From Castanea sativa (lineage: Eukaryota; Streptophyta; Magnoliopsida; Fagales; Fagaceae): 64,000 bases of DNA. How positions within the stretch are numbered: position 1 is the first letter of the stretch; each line of letters opens with the position of its first letter. Positions 35,740-48,120 of this stretch are shown in pieces. The position numbers and the translations under genes were made by a program. The stretch is taken from positions 30,621,001 to 30,685,000 of the forward strand of contig NC_134021.1 in assembly GCF_040712315.1 (NCBI RefSeq), given 5' to 3'. The notes below the pieces were generated by a model. That model saw only the letters and a list, made by a program, of their open reading frames with translations. It did not search any database and was not told where the DNA came from.

Positions 35740-36936
35740 TTGTTGAAAGAAAGAGAAAGTCCTTTTCACTCTGTTTTACGAGTTTTATTAGTATTGTCAA
35801 CTATTATGCCGTTTGGTTTGGGGTATATTCTCTGCTTCGATACTCTCTGATACAGAAAGAAATCAGCATCTCATATCTTTCCAGATTTCTCACAAACACT
35901 TCCACCACTTTTGAATTTTCTCTTTCAAGCTATGTTAATTTCAGCCCAGGTGATGTATTTTTTTTTTTTTTTTAAATTTTTAAATGGTAATGGTCAAAAT
36001 GTTGATATACTAACAAAACAATTCAACTTCGGTGTCTTTGATGTTTTTTTTTTCTTTGGGTAATTGTCATTCTTTCTATTTATCAATGTGTTTTGTTCCT
36101 AAAATTTGTTGCTTTGGTTTGAAGCTTAGCGTTTTTAGGTGCTTCCTGTCATCGTTTGCTTTAGGCAATTAATTAGTTTAGTCGAAATTTGTAATTTTGA
36201 ATGGTGGGTGTGATTCATTTTGATGGGTATTCATCAAATTCATGTGATCTTCGATCTGGGTTTTCATAAGGTGGTAATTGCTACCAGTTATATGTGTTCA
36301 AGCTGGCATTTTGATTTTATTAGTGTTCTTATTGTTTGCTGTCATTACACATTTAAATTCTTTGCACAGTTTGCATTGGTATTATTCACAGTTTCATTTC
36401 AATCAAGATACAAATGTTTCTTGGGTCTTCTATTTTTCTAGTAAAAGTAAAAGAAAGCAATGTCAGCTTAAGTATTATGGACTATAATGCTTATCTCTTG
36501 TTATCAAAGTTCATTTTAGTTTTAATGTTTGAATATCTGCAAAAGGTATATTATGCTGATGAAGGTTTTTAAAATGCAGTTTGTTGCTTTACCTGCTTAT
36601 TGGGGACTTCTCCGCAGTCCATGAACTGTGGTGGGAGTTTGTAAATTGCTGTTGCCAATTGGTTTGTGTTTATAATAAGGATGGTGAATTGTGGCTTAGA
36701 AAACTATTAATTCAATTCTTCAGCTAAATGGATTTATCTTCTATATTTTCTTGATTTTTGGATTAGAAAATCAATTGTGTCATGGACTAAACAGAATTGA
36801 CTTCATTCAAAGGCCGTATTGGTTATTTGGCCTGAACTAAAAACGCACAAGGACTTTGTAGGCTCTGGCTCATGAGATTATCTGTTGACTACATATTTGT
36901 TGCCTGATAGAGCATTTAGCCCTCAGAATTAAATTT
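35740..36936 (+). other. Probable 5' UTR exon and 5' UTR intron of the RCC1 gene
   Basis: A likely leader exon ends at 35949 (cccag before gtgatg). A U-rich stretch follows up to a possible acceptor at 36910 (cctgatag before agcattt), leaving a 26-base leader before the ATG at 36937. No coding frame is seen. A transcript is needed to confirm. Confidence 0.4.
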
Positions 36937-39900
36937 ATGGAGTCGCTAGTCTCGTCTCATGGACAAAAGCAGAATTTTCAGACTCCTGGTCGCAAGTTTT
37001 TGTCTAGTGGCTCCCATAAAGATTTGTGGCTCATTGTGCGAGAAGGGTCATTGACCGATGTAGATTCAGCTTTGGCAATTCTTAAGAAGAATGGGGGTAA
37101 TATTAATTCAAGAAACATATTTGGTCTGACGCCTCTTCATATTGCAACTTGGAGAAACCACATTCCCATAATTCGGAGGCTTCTTGCAGCTGGTGCAGAC
37201 CCAGATGCAAGGGTGTGTGACTCTTCTGTTCCTTTAACTGATTTGAATGTTTTATGATAGGGTAAATTACAATAACCTCCCGTGAAGTATGAGGAAATTT
37301 CAGAAACCTCCTGTTTTCAGAAATGTCACTTAGCCCCGTGAGATTATTACTTTATTTTGTTCTCCTATCATGTAAACAGTTTGGTTAGTAAACACTATCT
37401 GTGGTTATTTTCAATGAGATATTTATTTGAAAAAATGTGTATTTTGACTCAAGTAGTAAGGGTACATGAATGGTTGTAGAGTCTCTGTTATATATAACAA
37501 AATCTCAGGGGGTAGAATATCACTTATGAAAAATATTGATGATATTTTTTACATTTCCCCAAATCTCAGGGGAGGTTAATGCAATTTAACCCTAAATAAA
37601 TACCCTGTCAAGTTATTATGTAGAGAATGTTGGTATTGTTTTCACTATGTGATTGGATTGCTGGCTCGTATTTCTGATGAGTTGATTTTATTGAAAATCT
37701 GATACGTTAGAGGGATGTTTTCCCAAATTATATCTTCATGGAGTCTGCTAATTCTGCTCATTATTATTCTGTCTGGGTGGAGACATGCTTATAAGTTATT
37801 GATGTGATGATGTCCTTTACATCTGTTTTTCGTGGAATTAGAAGGCATAAAGGTCAGGATCTTGGAGGCAGGCTTGATGAGAGAATATGTGGTATTATTA
37901 GTTTATCTACCATCTTTATTTTTAATTTAATCGTAAATGAGGAACCCTTAGGGAATTTATCAGAATATCTTTCTGTGACTCATGGAAGTTGGAAAGGCAA
38001 TCACTTGTTATTGGAATCACAATCATTTTGAGATCCTCCTAGATTCTAGATTCCAAGTTGCACTCAAAAGAGTATTTCATTTTTATAATTCTGAACTCCC
38101 GCTTTGCATGACCCTCACATTACCGTATCAGGATGGAGAATCAGGATGGAGTAGCCTTCACAGGGCCCTACATTTCGGACATCTTGCAGTGGCTAGTATC
38201 CTTCTTCAATTTGGTGCCTCTATTACATTGGAGGACTCTAAAAGTCGAACCCCTGTAGATCTCCTATCCGGGCCAGTCTTGCAGGTGGTTGGCAATGGAC
38301 TTAATTCAGGTATCCCCTGCTTTATTATGACATCTTTACTGAGGATCATGTTGTTATTTCTAAAAATAAATGTAGATGTAACTGGGAATAACCTGAAATT
38401 TTATGCATGTCTTTAGTTGCTACAGAGGTGTATAGTTGGGGAAGTGGTGCAAACTATCAACTTGGAACTGGCAATGAACACATACAAAAATTACCATGTA
38501 AAGTTGATTCACTTCATGGTTCTTATATCAAGTTGGTTTCTTCTGCAAAGTTCCACAGTGTAGCAGTCAGTGCCCGAGGAGAGGTCTATACTTGGGGATT
38601 TGGAAGGGGGGGCCGCCTTGGGCACCCTGACTTTGATATACACAGGTATGCTATTATATTTTTTGCTTTGATGATTTCAATTTGAAATTTTTTATGCAAC
38701 CAAATTTTGTCATTGACGCAGTATTTTACTTATCAAAAAATATTTTGCATGCAACAGAGAGTTTAAGTTTTGGATGTTATTCTAAATTAACATATTTTGC
38801 AATTTTAAATTTTTTCAACATATTGTCAAACTGAATTCTGAGCCTTGCACAGAATGGTATATATTTATATAATCTCTGATTCTCATATGCATGTTTGTGT
38901 AGGAATAGCAAAAGAATATGATCATGGGTGTAATTTGTGTGCTTGCATCCACTAACTTTAGTTTTCACTCACAAGCGACTGAGGCACAAACAGAGTGAAA
39001 GCCCATTCTTACCTTTATGCTCAGATTTAAGTGCTTTTGGATAAAGTACAAGTTGAATTCCTGTATTTTTTTATTTGTGAAAATGGATGATCTCACTTGC
39101 AAAATTCCTTCTTTCAGCTAACATGCTTTTTGTGAATTGTCAATCAGATGCAACTTATGATATTAATATATTCTTTGCAGTGGTCAAGCTGCAGTTATCA
39201 CACCCCGTCAGGTGACTTCTGGTTTAGGGTCCCGTCTGGTGAAGGCAATTGCAGCAGCAAAACATCACACTGTTGTTGCTACAGAGGGTGGGGAAGTATT
39301 CACTTGGGGATCCAACAGAGGTAAATGATGATGAGGGAATTTAGTTGTATATTTCATAGAATTTTCAACCAGATGATATTGTGTGCTATTGTCAAAGACT
39401 TATCTATATCTACCCACTTATTGGTTAGCTAATTCAAAAGAGGCCTGCTTGTTAGTGTTGTACATGGACTTGCTTGAGATATGGCTACATGCATGTTAGT
39501 GGAGCGTCTAGCGGGAAAAATATTTATTATTATTATTTTTTATTTTGGATACTATATTCATGACTAAGACACAGACAAGACATAGTCTCAACATGGTGAA
39601 AAAAACCTGAAAAGAAAGAGAAAGCTTTTGACTTTTTGACAACCTGATAATCAGAGTTGTCGATAGAGCGTTTAGGGGTCTCAACAATGTCTCTCTGTGG
39701 AAAACATGATGATTCTCTAGGCTCTAGTTACTTTCTCTCTCTCTGCTCCCATCCTGTTACGACAGCTTCAATCTTAGACGCTCAAACCCTCTTTCTCTTT
39801 CTCATTCTCATTCTCATTCTCAATCTGTTCTCTCTTTTGTTCTCTTTTTTGTTTATTTATTTTTTACTTTTTTTTTTGCTTCAAAAGTCTCTCAGCCAAA

Positions 39901-41636
39901 CATATATCTGTTTTAATATTTTTTTTCTCTATTATTGATAGAGCACTTAGTTGCTGTTGTTGGTAGCTTTTAAATTGATTTTAGATAAGTTTTCTTAACA
40001 TTTCAATGGTAGTTACTTATTACTAAAAGCTAAATATGCTTAAAAATATATAAAATAGACCTAAAAATATATATTCTTTTAATTAGTTTCTTTTCATCTG
40101 TTGTGTTAAGTCCTGGTTTTTCAGAATTGTTGCGTTGTGTCCTGTTACAGTCCATGCTTTAAAAATAAAGTAATGATACAGTAGAATGATAAAGATGTTA
40201 CCTCTAGCTGTTGATGTGTTTCCTTTTATTATTGATTGATGAAGTATTGACTTGTTTCATCTATTGTTGTGCAGAGGGTCAGCTTGGCTATCCTTCAGTG
40301 GATACGCAACCCACACCTCGCAGGGTGAGTTCCTTGAGGTCAAAAATTTTGTCTGTAGCTGCAGCAAACAAACATACTGCTGTAGTTTCTGAGACTGGTG
40401 AAGTTTTCACATGGGGATGCAACAGGGAGGGTCAGCTTGGTTATGGCACGTCTAACTCAGCATCAAATTACACACCAAGAGTGGTTGAATACTTGAAAGG
40501 CAAGGTTTTTTCTGGGGTTGCAGCTGCAAAATACCACACGGTTGTTTTAGGAGCTGACGGCGAGGTAACTTTTAGCAGATTTATATTGTTATAAGACTTC
40601 TTAACTCAAAAAACTTTTAATCCCAGCTACTTTAGCCTGAGTTCAGTTTTCATTTTCTATTCAGCTTTAACAAGCGTCAGGTCCTTCTTGTTGTATTGTT
40701 GTAATTTTTTATTTATTTGGGTTGGTTATGCAAATACCTTTCTGCTGTTCTGCTCTTACTTTTTCTAAACCTTACATATCTGGGGCAGGTATACACTTGG
40801 GGTCATCGACTTGTTACCCCTAGACGTGTAGTTATCGCTAGAAACTTGAAGAAAGGTGGAACTACCAGTTTGAAGTTTCATCGTATGAAACGGCTTCATG
40901 TGGTAGCTGTTGCTGCAGGGATGGTGCACAGTGTGGCCCTTACTGATGATGGTGCTATATTTTATTGGGTCTCCTCAGATCCTGATCTCAGATGTCAGCA
41001 GGTTTTATTTGATAGCTCAGTGCCTCTGATGTCTTTGTCCTAGCTTCCCAAGTGAAACATGTTATTTACTTGTAATCTATGTTTTTTCCATTTTTTGTAG
41101 TTATATTCGCTCTGTGGAAGAAATTTGGTGAGTATTTCTGCAGGAAAGTACTGGATTGCTGCAGTTACAGCAACAGGTGATGTTTACATGTGGGATGGGA
41201 AGAAAGGTAAGGATAAGCTGCCGGTTGCATCTCGGTTGCATGGTGTAAAGAGGGCTACTTCAGTTTCAGTAGGTGAAACACATTTATTGGTTGTTGGTTC
41301 TTTGTATCATCCTGTCTATCCTCCCAATGTGGCTGAAAATCCTCAGAAGCTCAAGCTGAATGTCAGGGATGAGCCAGAGGAGTTTGATGAAGATTTTATG
41401 TTTAATGATCTGGAGTCCATTAATCTGTTATCCACCGTACAAAAGGATGACTGTGGGCATAGGCCCATACCAAGCTTAAAAAGCCTTTGTGAAAAAGTGG
41501 CAGCGGAGTGTCTAGTGGAGCCACGGAATGCTATACAACTGCTTGAGATTGCAGATTCACTGGAAGCAAATGATCTGAGGAAGCACTGTGAGGTATACTC
41601 ACTAACTTGGAAGAATTTTATAAATGTTATAATAAG

Positions 41637-41670
<34 letters not shown>

Positions 41671-44169
41671 TATTGGTAAGTTACACACATGCTTGTTGGC
41701 TCTTGAACCAACAATCTCACATTCCATCCCATTATTGTGGGAGAAGTGCCAGTTGAGATATAGGTCACTGGTGTTATGATAGGCTTCAAATGTACTTGTT
41801 TTATTCCTGTCTTTGTTGCTCCCAAGTCCACAATTTGTTAGTTTTTTCTTACAGTGACCATAAACACCCAATACTCCCTCCTCTCATATCTCAAGCATTG
41901 CTTTGTAGGTTTTCAATTCCATTTCCATATGCTACTTTAGACCTCTTGGCCAAACTATTTTTGGGAAGTCTGTTTCTTGTTCTAAATATTGTAATAAATC
42001 AATCTTTTTTTGTTCATTATTTCCTGTATTTCATGTCATTTTTCTTTTTTTTGGGACAGATGAGGAATTGTTGGTATCAATTTGGTCATTGGACTTACCC
42101 AAATTAAAAATGAAATCAATTGGTCACCTGGATACACCCGATTTAGATGTAATGTTCATTATGTGGTAGGCCTGGGAAAGTCTTTTTTTGGAGGACAGCC
42201 TATTCTGCGATTCTGTTTGCTAAACTGATTGTGGGAAACTGCTAACCAGATTGTTAGGACCACTGGAGTTCTTATTTAATTATTTTTGGGGCTTCACCTC
42301 CTGTACTTCATTCTTAAAAGATAATTTAATACATTGCAAATAAATTATTGTGTATTGGATCAATGTTGCTGTTACCTTAAATATCATGTGAAAATTGCCA
42401 CTTGCTGCTTTTTATATGGTTTTCCCATCAAGCATTTCCATAGACTTTATTTTGAAGATATAACTTAAACCAAATAATTGGTGCTAACGTATTTATTGAT
42501 GATGTTTTGCCTGCACAGGATATTGCTATTCGGAACCTTGACTATATATTTACGGTCTCAACCCATGCTATTGCAAGTGCCTCACTAGATATTTTAGCTA
42601 ACCTTGAAAAGTTTTTGGACCTGAGATCATCTGAACCGTGGAGTCACCGTCGGCTCCCAACTCCAACAGCTACTTTTCATGCAATTATTAATAGTGAAGA
42701 GGATGATAGTGAGTGCGAGATTATAAGGTCCCGCGACAACCCCACAAAAAAGAAAACCACCTTGAAAAGTGATATAGACCAAAGAGTAGACTCCTTTTTA
42801 CAACCTAAAGATAGTCCCCTTGAAGGACTCTGTAAAAAAGTTCGAGCTTTAAGGAAAAAGTTGCAGCAGATTGAGATGCTTCAAGCAAAGCAGTCTGATG
42901 GGCATCGTCTCGATGACCAACAAATTGCAAAGCTTGAAACAAAATCTTCTCTGGAGAGCTCGCTTGCTGCGCTTGGTGTTCCGGTTCACACACCACAGGA
43001 AAATTCGTTGTCTTTGGTTTCACCAGATGGAAAAGGCAACAAAAAGGCTGAGGTATCAAGAAAGCAGAGAAGAAAGAGCAAACAGAGCATGTCTCAAGTG
43101 GAGTCAGCATCTAGTTTTTGTGGGACTGAAGTCGTTTCAAACCCTACAAAGGATTTCTTGGATGTTGGACTTTCTCATATTTCCAAGAATAAGGTTAGCT
43201 TTATGACCATCATAATACTCCCTGGGTTTTAAACAGTAATTGGATAATAATATGATTTTTTACTAAATGGGAGTTAGGTTGATTATAGGTACACAAAAGT
43301 TCTGATCAGTATTACTTGGGAGGAATTTGGGCCCAGGTGAATGTTAATGATTTGTGTGTGTATGTATGTGGTCTTTAATTAGTTGGTTGCTTATAGATCC
43401 ACAAAAATTTTCTGATGAGTATTTGGGAGGAATTCAAGTTTCTAGCCAAATATTAAAATTCATTGTGGGAATTTATGTGCATGCACATCAAAGAAAGCTG
43501 AATTAAGTCAAAACATAGTTCTAGAAAATACTCGTTTGTGTAAATTTAATTTTAAACCCTATAGTTTAGGGGGTGTAACAAATTTAGATAGTGTATGTTC
43601 CAAAGTAATAAAGTATATCCTTAGCCTTAGGTTTTATTAAGTAACAAATTAAAACCTTGTAGTTTCAAAAGTAGCAAATTAAACCTTGAGGTTTTCAAAA
43701 ACAAAAAACAAATAACCTTAACTCATTTAAATAATTGTATTGGGTTTAATATAGGCTGAGAGTTTAATTTATTATTTTTTGAAACCTTAGGGTTTAATTT
43801 ATTACTTTTGAAACTATAGGGTTTAATTTGTAATTTTGAAACTACAGGTTTAATTTATTATGCCCCTAATGGTTTAAAATAGAATTTTACCCAGTCTTTT
43901 TTATATGCATACTTGACCTGTGTGACCCAAGTAACTGGCCAACAACTTTTGACACTGCACAGAATCGTCTTGCCCATGCTTATGCAAGGTTATCCTATGT
44001 ACAAGGTTGCAGTAGTGTGTGTGTAATGGTCTCCAGGTAGCTCAACCGGTATAGTCTCTTGTCATTAAATATGGGACCTTTGAATCCTGCCTATGCTAAA
44101 AACCAATCGGTTCGCTTGATATTAAAAGAGCAATCATCATGAAGTGGACCCCATAGATTCAATCCTAAA

Positions 44170-44208
<39 letters not shown>

Positions 44209-46939
44209 GGATCAAGTTACACCTGATGTAACTTTTCATTAATGTTAAACCATGTAATAATTTTTTATTAAATTAATATTATGAAAAACCTACTGTTAGG
44301 ATTACATGTTTTTTGTGCTTTTAATAAGTGTGACAAATTTCATGTCAATTTGATGTTAAAATACAGAAAACTTAAAACTTAAACTTTTATAGATGAGCTA
44401 GCTATTTATATCTGATGATACAGAATGGAAGCTTGAATGGACCTTGATACAAATTTGATGTAGGATCTCTAAGAATTCAGCACTAAAATTTGAAGAGTTC
44501 TTGAATAAATATTGATGTTTAAGGGTTTAGGTAAAGAAAAGATTGAATCTTGAATAAGTTGATGGCTTTTTGGTGTTAAAACAGTGAAATCCCCATGTCT
44601 ATCGAAACTTGGTTGGCTCCTTGCATTATCTCATCTTCACTAGGCCTGGTCTCAACTTTGCTGTTCATCAAGTGTGTTAGTTTATGACATCCCCTACTGA
44701 TGTTGATCCTGTTACCTGTACATGAAATAAGATAGATAAAACACTAGGTAATTACACTAGGTTTTCCTAAGCTATCACACCTAATAGGAGAAAGCAATAA
44801 CACTCTCAAAGCTTAGAAAAGGCTGCTGGAATTTCATTAGAATAAATCTCACTATGAGTGTAATTGACCACAGTAAAGCCTTCTTATAGGTGATTGTTAA
44901 ATCCTTTTTCTAGAAGGACTAGGACTCTAAAAAACCTATTCCTAGAATCACTAGGATTACTAATAATAAACCAAAAAAGACATGGCGGACTTCTAGGCCA
45001 AATAGGAAAAGGAATCAAAACATAAAATAAAATAGGAAAAGGACTCAACATTAAATAAGACTCATGGGACTTTGGTACAGCCATAGAAAGCCCATTCCAG
45101 ATTTCTGGAAATTACCAATTTGAATTTATTCTAGTACAATTTAATTAAAACTAATCCAGCAGAAAATAAACAAAAAACAAACAATAAAATAAGAATCGAT
45201 TCAAAATTTAGAATGACTAAGCAAGGTCCTAAGAGAGCCCTCCATCATCAGAAACATCCCAAACTAGAACCAACTTTCCCTCGCCTCTTACAAGTATTTA
45301 AAGTGGGTTGCTACTTATGTCCCCCATCACCTGATAATCTTGAAAGTTTGCAAGCCTAGAGGGTATAAAAAGAAAATATAATCCAATTGTGAATTTGTCA
45401 AAATGTGCATCCAATAAAGAAATATTTAGTGGTGTAACATTACTTAAACCCAACCCAAAGTGGTGGCTTATATTATATTCTATGGGGTTTTTGTTAAGTC
45501 AATTTCTTTTTTGGAAATAGTTTGTGCAGTATATTTTGTTCACAACTGGTCCCAAGCTCGAAAAAAGAAAGGTTGCAGTAGGTTGATGGTTACCGTATAA
45601 TTTAGTCATGTTCTTATTATGAATTATGAAATAGTTCTGTTAACTTCACTCTAAATCCGATTTTATCGAACATTTGAAATCAACCCTTGGAGGCAGTCTG
45701 CCATTTGTGTCAAAGTTGTAATTGTACTGGTTTATAGCCATGATTATTATTTATGTAATCATATGCTGGAGGGAATTTTTTTGGGTTATATTTATACAAA
45801 TCATTGAAAAGTTAGAAAGATAAAATAAATATGACTTGAATATTAGGCACAATTGTTGATTTTTTTGAACTATAACTTTTGATAGGAGGAAGATGTGAAG
45901 TGCAAAGGAATTGTGGCTAACCAAGCCGCCAAAGAGTCCCCCTTCTGTGTTCATGACAGTTCAGTCATGTCGAAAAGTAGGAATTTATTACCAACATCAT
46001 CCAAGAAGAAGAACAAAAAGGGAGGGCTTTCTATGTTCTTGAGTGGTGCTCTTGATGACACCGCCAAAGATGTTGCTCCTACTCCTCCTACACCCAAAAG
46101 CGAGGGTCCTGCATGGGGTGGGGCTAAAATTTCAAAGGATCGCGCTTCTCTTCGTGAAATACAGGATGAACAGAGCAAAATCAAGGTGAACCAACCAGCC
46201 AGAAGCAAAGACCAGTTGGAACATTTTTCTGATGGTAAAAGTGATGGGAAAATCCTGTTGAGTTCATTTTTGCCTTCTACACCAATACCTGTGGTCTCTG
46301 TGCGCACCTCACAGCCATCTGATGGAGAAACAAGCACGCCTCCTTGGGCTGCTTCTGGAACGCCTCCCCACCCTTCCCGGCCATCTCTCAGGGATATTCA
46401 GAAGCAGCAGCAGGTTTGAGACTTGCACTGTACTCCCCCCTCCCACCCAAAAAAGAAAAAAAAAAAAAAAAACCCACCCTCTCACTCATTATTTGCTTAA
46501 AAGCCACTTTTTTAGCAAATAAAATAGAAGTAAAATAAGCATTCCTAAACCCATGTGTGTGGCCTTGTTGTAATCACTCCTTTCTATTTACTGTTTGTCC
46601 AGCATCTACTATGGGCTGCCCATGTATTGTCCTGAAATTGCGTGTTATTTTTTATTTTCTCCTTGTGGAAAACTGATACCCTATTCAATTTTGTTCTGCA
46701 TTGTCTCCAAGCAGGGAAAGCAACAGGTGAGCCTCTCCCACAGCCCAAAGACAAAAATGACTGGATTTTCAGTTGCTACAGGTCAGGGCTCGCCATCAGA
46801 TTCTGCTGGATTGAACCGCTGGTTCAAACCAGAGGTTGACACACCCTCATCTATTCGATCGATTCAGATAGAGGAAAAGGCTATGAAAGACCTCAAGCGT
46901 TTCTACAGCAGTGTTAAGATTGTCAAAAACCAGCCGTAA
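36937..46939 (+). CDS. Ankyrin-RCC1 protein, plant 'inhibitor of Bruton tyrosine kinase'-like, ten coding exons
   Basis: Coding exons are 36937-37212, 38132-38309, 38417-38645, 39181-39320, 40275-40564, 40789-41001, 41101-41592, 42519-43193, 45886-46413 and 46715-46939. All join in frame at GT/AG sites to 1081 residues ending at a TAA. Domains in order: ankyrin repeats (about 59-140; GLTPLHIATWRNHIPIIRRLL); RCC1 beta-propeller repeats (about 155-515; VYSWGSGANYQLGTG, VYTWGFGRGGRLGHP, VFTWGSNREGQLGYP, VFTWGCNREGQLGYG); a BACK-like helical stretch (about 566-640; AIQLLEIADSLEANDLRKHCE); a coiled coil (about 708-758); a basic cluster (781-794, possible NLS); and twin SLREIQ/SLRDIQ motifs (919-924, 998-1003). 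Animal IBTK is a CUL3 substrate receptor; plants lack BTK, so the name reflects homology only. No break is seen. The role is inferred as a scaffold or ubiquitin-ligase adaptor. Confidence 0.9.
37258..37594. mobile_element. Foldback MITE in intron 1 of the RCC1 gene
   Basis: The left end tagggtaaattacaataacc mirrors the right end ggttaatgcaatttaaccct. Inner arms match too ('ctcccgtgaagt' against 'ctcaggggag'). It is 337 bp and non-coding. No target duplication is found. Confidence 0.6.
41635..41771 (-). mobile_element. SINE-like element in an intron of the RCC1 gene
   Basis: On the minus strand: box A-like tatctcaactggc, box B-like ggttcaagagcc, then an AATAAT-type tail (the (tta)n run at 41640-41672). 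The flanks tgttataata (41625-41634) and tgttatgata (41772-41781) are a 10-bp target duplication with one mismatch. The tRNA-like head and simple-repeat tail support a plant SINE. Confidence 0.65.
43535..43895. mobile_element. Foldback element in the 2.7-kb intron of the RCC1 gene
   Basis: The left part (aattttaaaccctatagttt, agggggtgtaacaaattt) is roughly inverse to the right part (aatttattatgcccctaatg, gtttaaaatagaattttacc). The interior repeats 'gtttaatttattactttt' several times. It is probably a decayed MITE. Boundaries are approximate. Confidence 0.45.
44029..44175 (+). mobile_element. tRNA-derived SINE in the 2.7-kb intron of the RCC1 gene
   Basis: Box A-like tagctcaaccggt (44038-44050) and box B-like cctttgaatcctg (about 44089-44101) are about 40 bases apart. 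A body with 'aaaaaccaatcggttcgctt' and 'agagcaatcatcatgaagtg' follows, then an AT microsatellite (44165-44204). The layout is that of a plant tRNA-derived SINE. No target duplication is clear. Confidence 0.6.
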
Positions 46940-47532
46940 GAGTGCCAGGTGATATTTTGCTTTAGCCATTAGCAGTTGAGGTTTCTTTTTTATTCAATGT
47001 TCACACTGTAAAGTTGACTGTATAGCAGGTTTGTACATTCAACTCTTCTGGTTCATAGAGTAGTCTCAATCTTCTTCCTATTTTGTTGCTCTCCTTTCGT
47101 ATCTCAAAGTGGTAAATCTTAGATTTTAGATGTGCTAGTTTGTAGGTTTGCTAATGCAAACTTGATAATTCTTTTGGAACATATCTGTTTCTCATTAGAC
47201 ATTGATGATGGTGAAATCGAGATTAAAAGAATGTCAAATCAGAACATACGAGGTATGATTGGAAAGCATATAGCACACAAGTTTCGATTTGAGGGATCAA
47301 TCCCAACTCATGAATATATAAAAATGAGGAATGTGTAAAAAATTGTTCATAGCTGTTACTTTCTTGTCTGAGTTGCCATCTTTTAGTTTCTAAAATAGCA
47401 CCAAGTAAGCAGACTCAGGGTAAGTTTGGTCCGGTTTGGTCAGTGGAGAATTTTGATGATTTTACATATATCAGTGAAATTTCATCATTTCTGTAAGTTT
47501 TAGTTGATGAGAATTAGACCCAGAATACCCAA

Positions 47533-47564
<32 letters not shown>

Positions 47565-48120
47565 TAATAAAAAAGAAAAATCTCCACAAACAAAACTAAT
47601 ATACTTCTAACAACCACATCATAATTTTGCATTCCTCACAATGGAATGTTATAAATAAATAAATTTGGTGCCAAACAATTGCTAGTTGCTACAACTCAAA
47701 TTTAACAATAGCAGAATCGACACCTAGAGAAATTTTACATGATTTGAAAAAACTTTAAACCTGGAGACGAAGAATAACGAAGGATATGGAGAATCAGTGA
47801 TTAAATACAGGAGAATCGGGATGTTTGATAGGTGAGGGGGGAATGACGACAACTACAAACAACGGTGTTGTGGTGTGGGTGTCTGCCTTAGAGAGACTAT
47901 GGAGTGATTGACTGAATGGAGGGGGGAGAGACTAGAGGGTGGCTTTTAGTGTTTGAGCTGTCTAGTCGGCTGTATATATATCTAAAAGTTGAAATGTAGT
48001 ATTTGTAGTTACTATATTCTTATTGAGCTACAGCAGCAATTACATCATCCAATTATTTTCTTTTCTCTATTTAAACTTTTCTTCCCCCAATTCTAAAAGA
48101 AAAAAAAAAACCATTTTCTT
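46940..48120. other. 3' UTR and downstream flank of the RCC1 gene
   Basis: The first ~200 bases are probable 3' UTR. A short open stretch at 47200-47338 (DIDDGEIEIKRMSNQNIRG) matches nothing I recognise. An (aat)n microsatellite lies at 47534-47569. The stretch 47780-47970 is relatively G-rich and non-coding. Confidence 0.4.

Noticed and set aside
41790..42107. 105-residue hydrophobic open frame
   Set aside because: Falls inside an intron of the RCC1 gene whose flanking exons join in frame without it.
47132..47338. Open frame containing DIDDGEIEIKRMSNQ
   Set aside because: Too short and unlike any family I know; probably 3' flank sequence.
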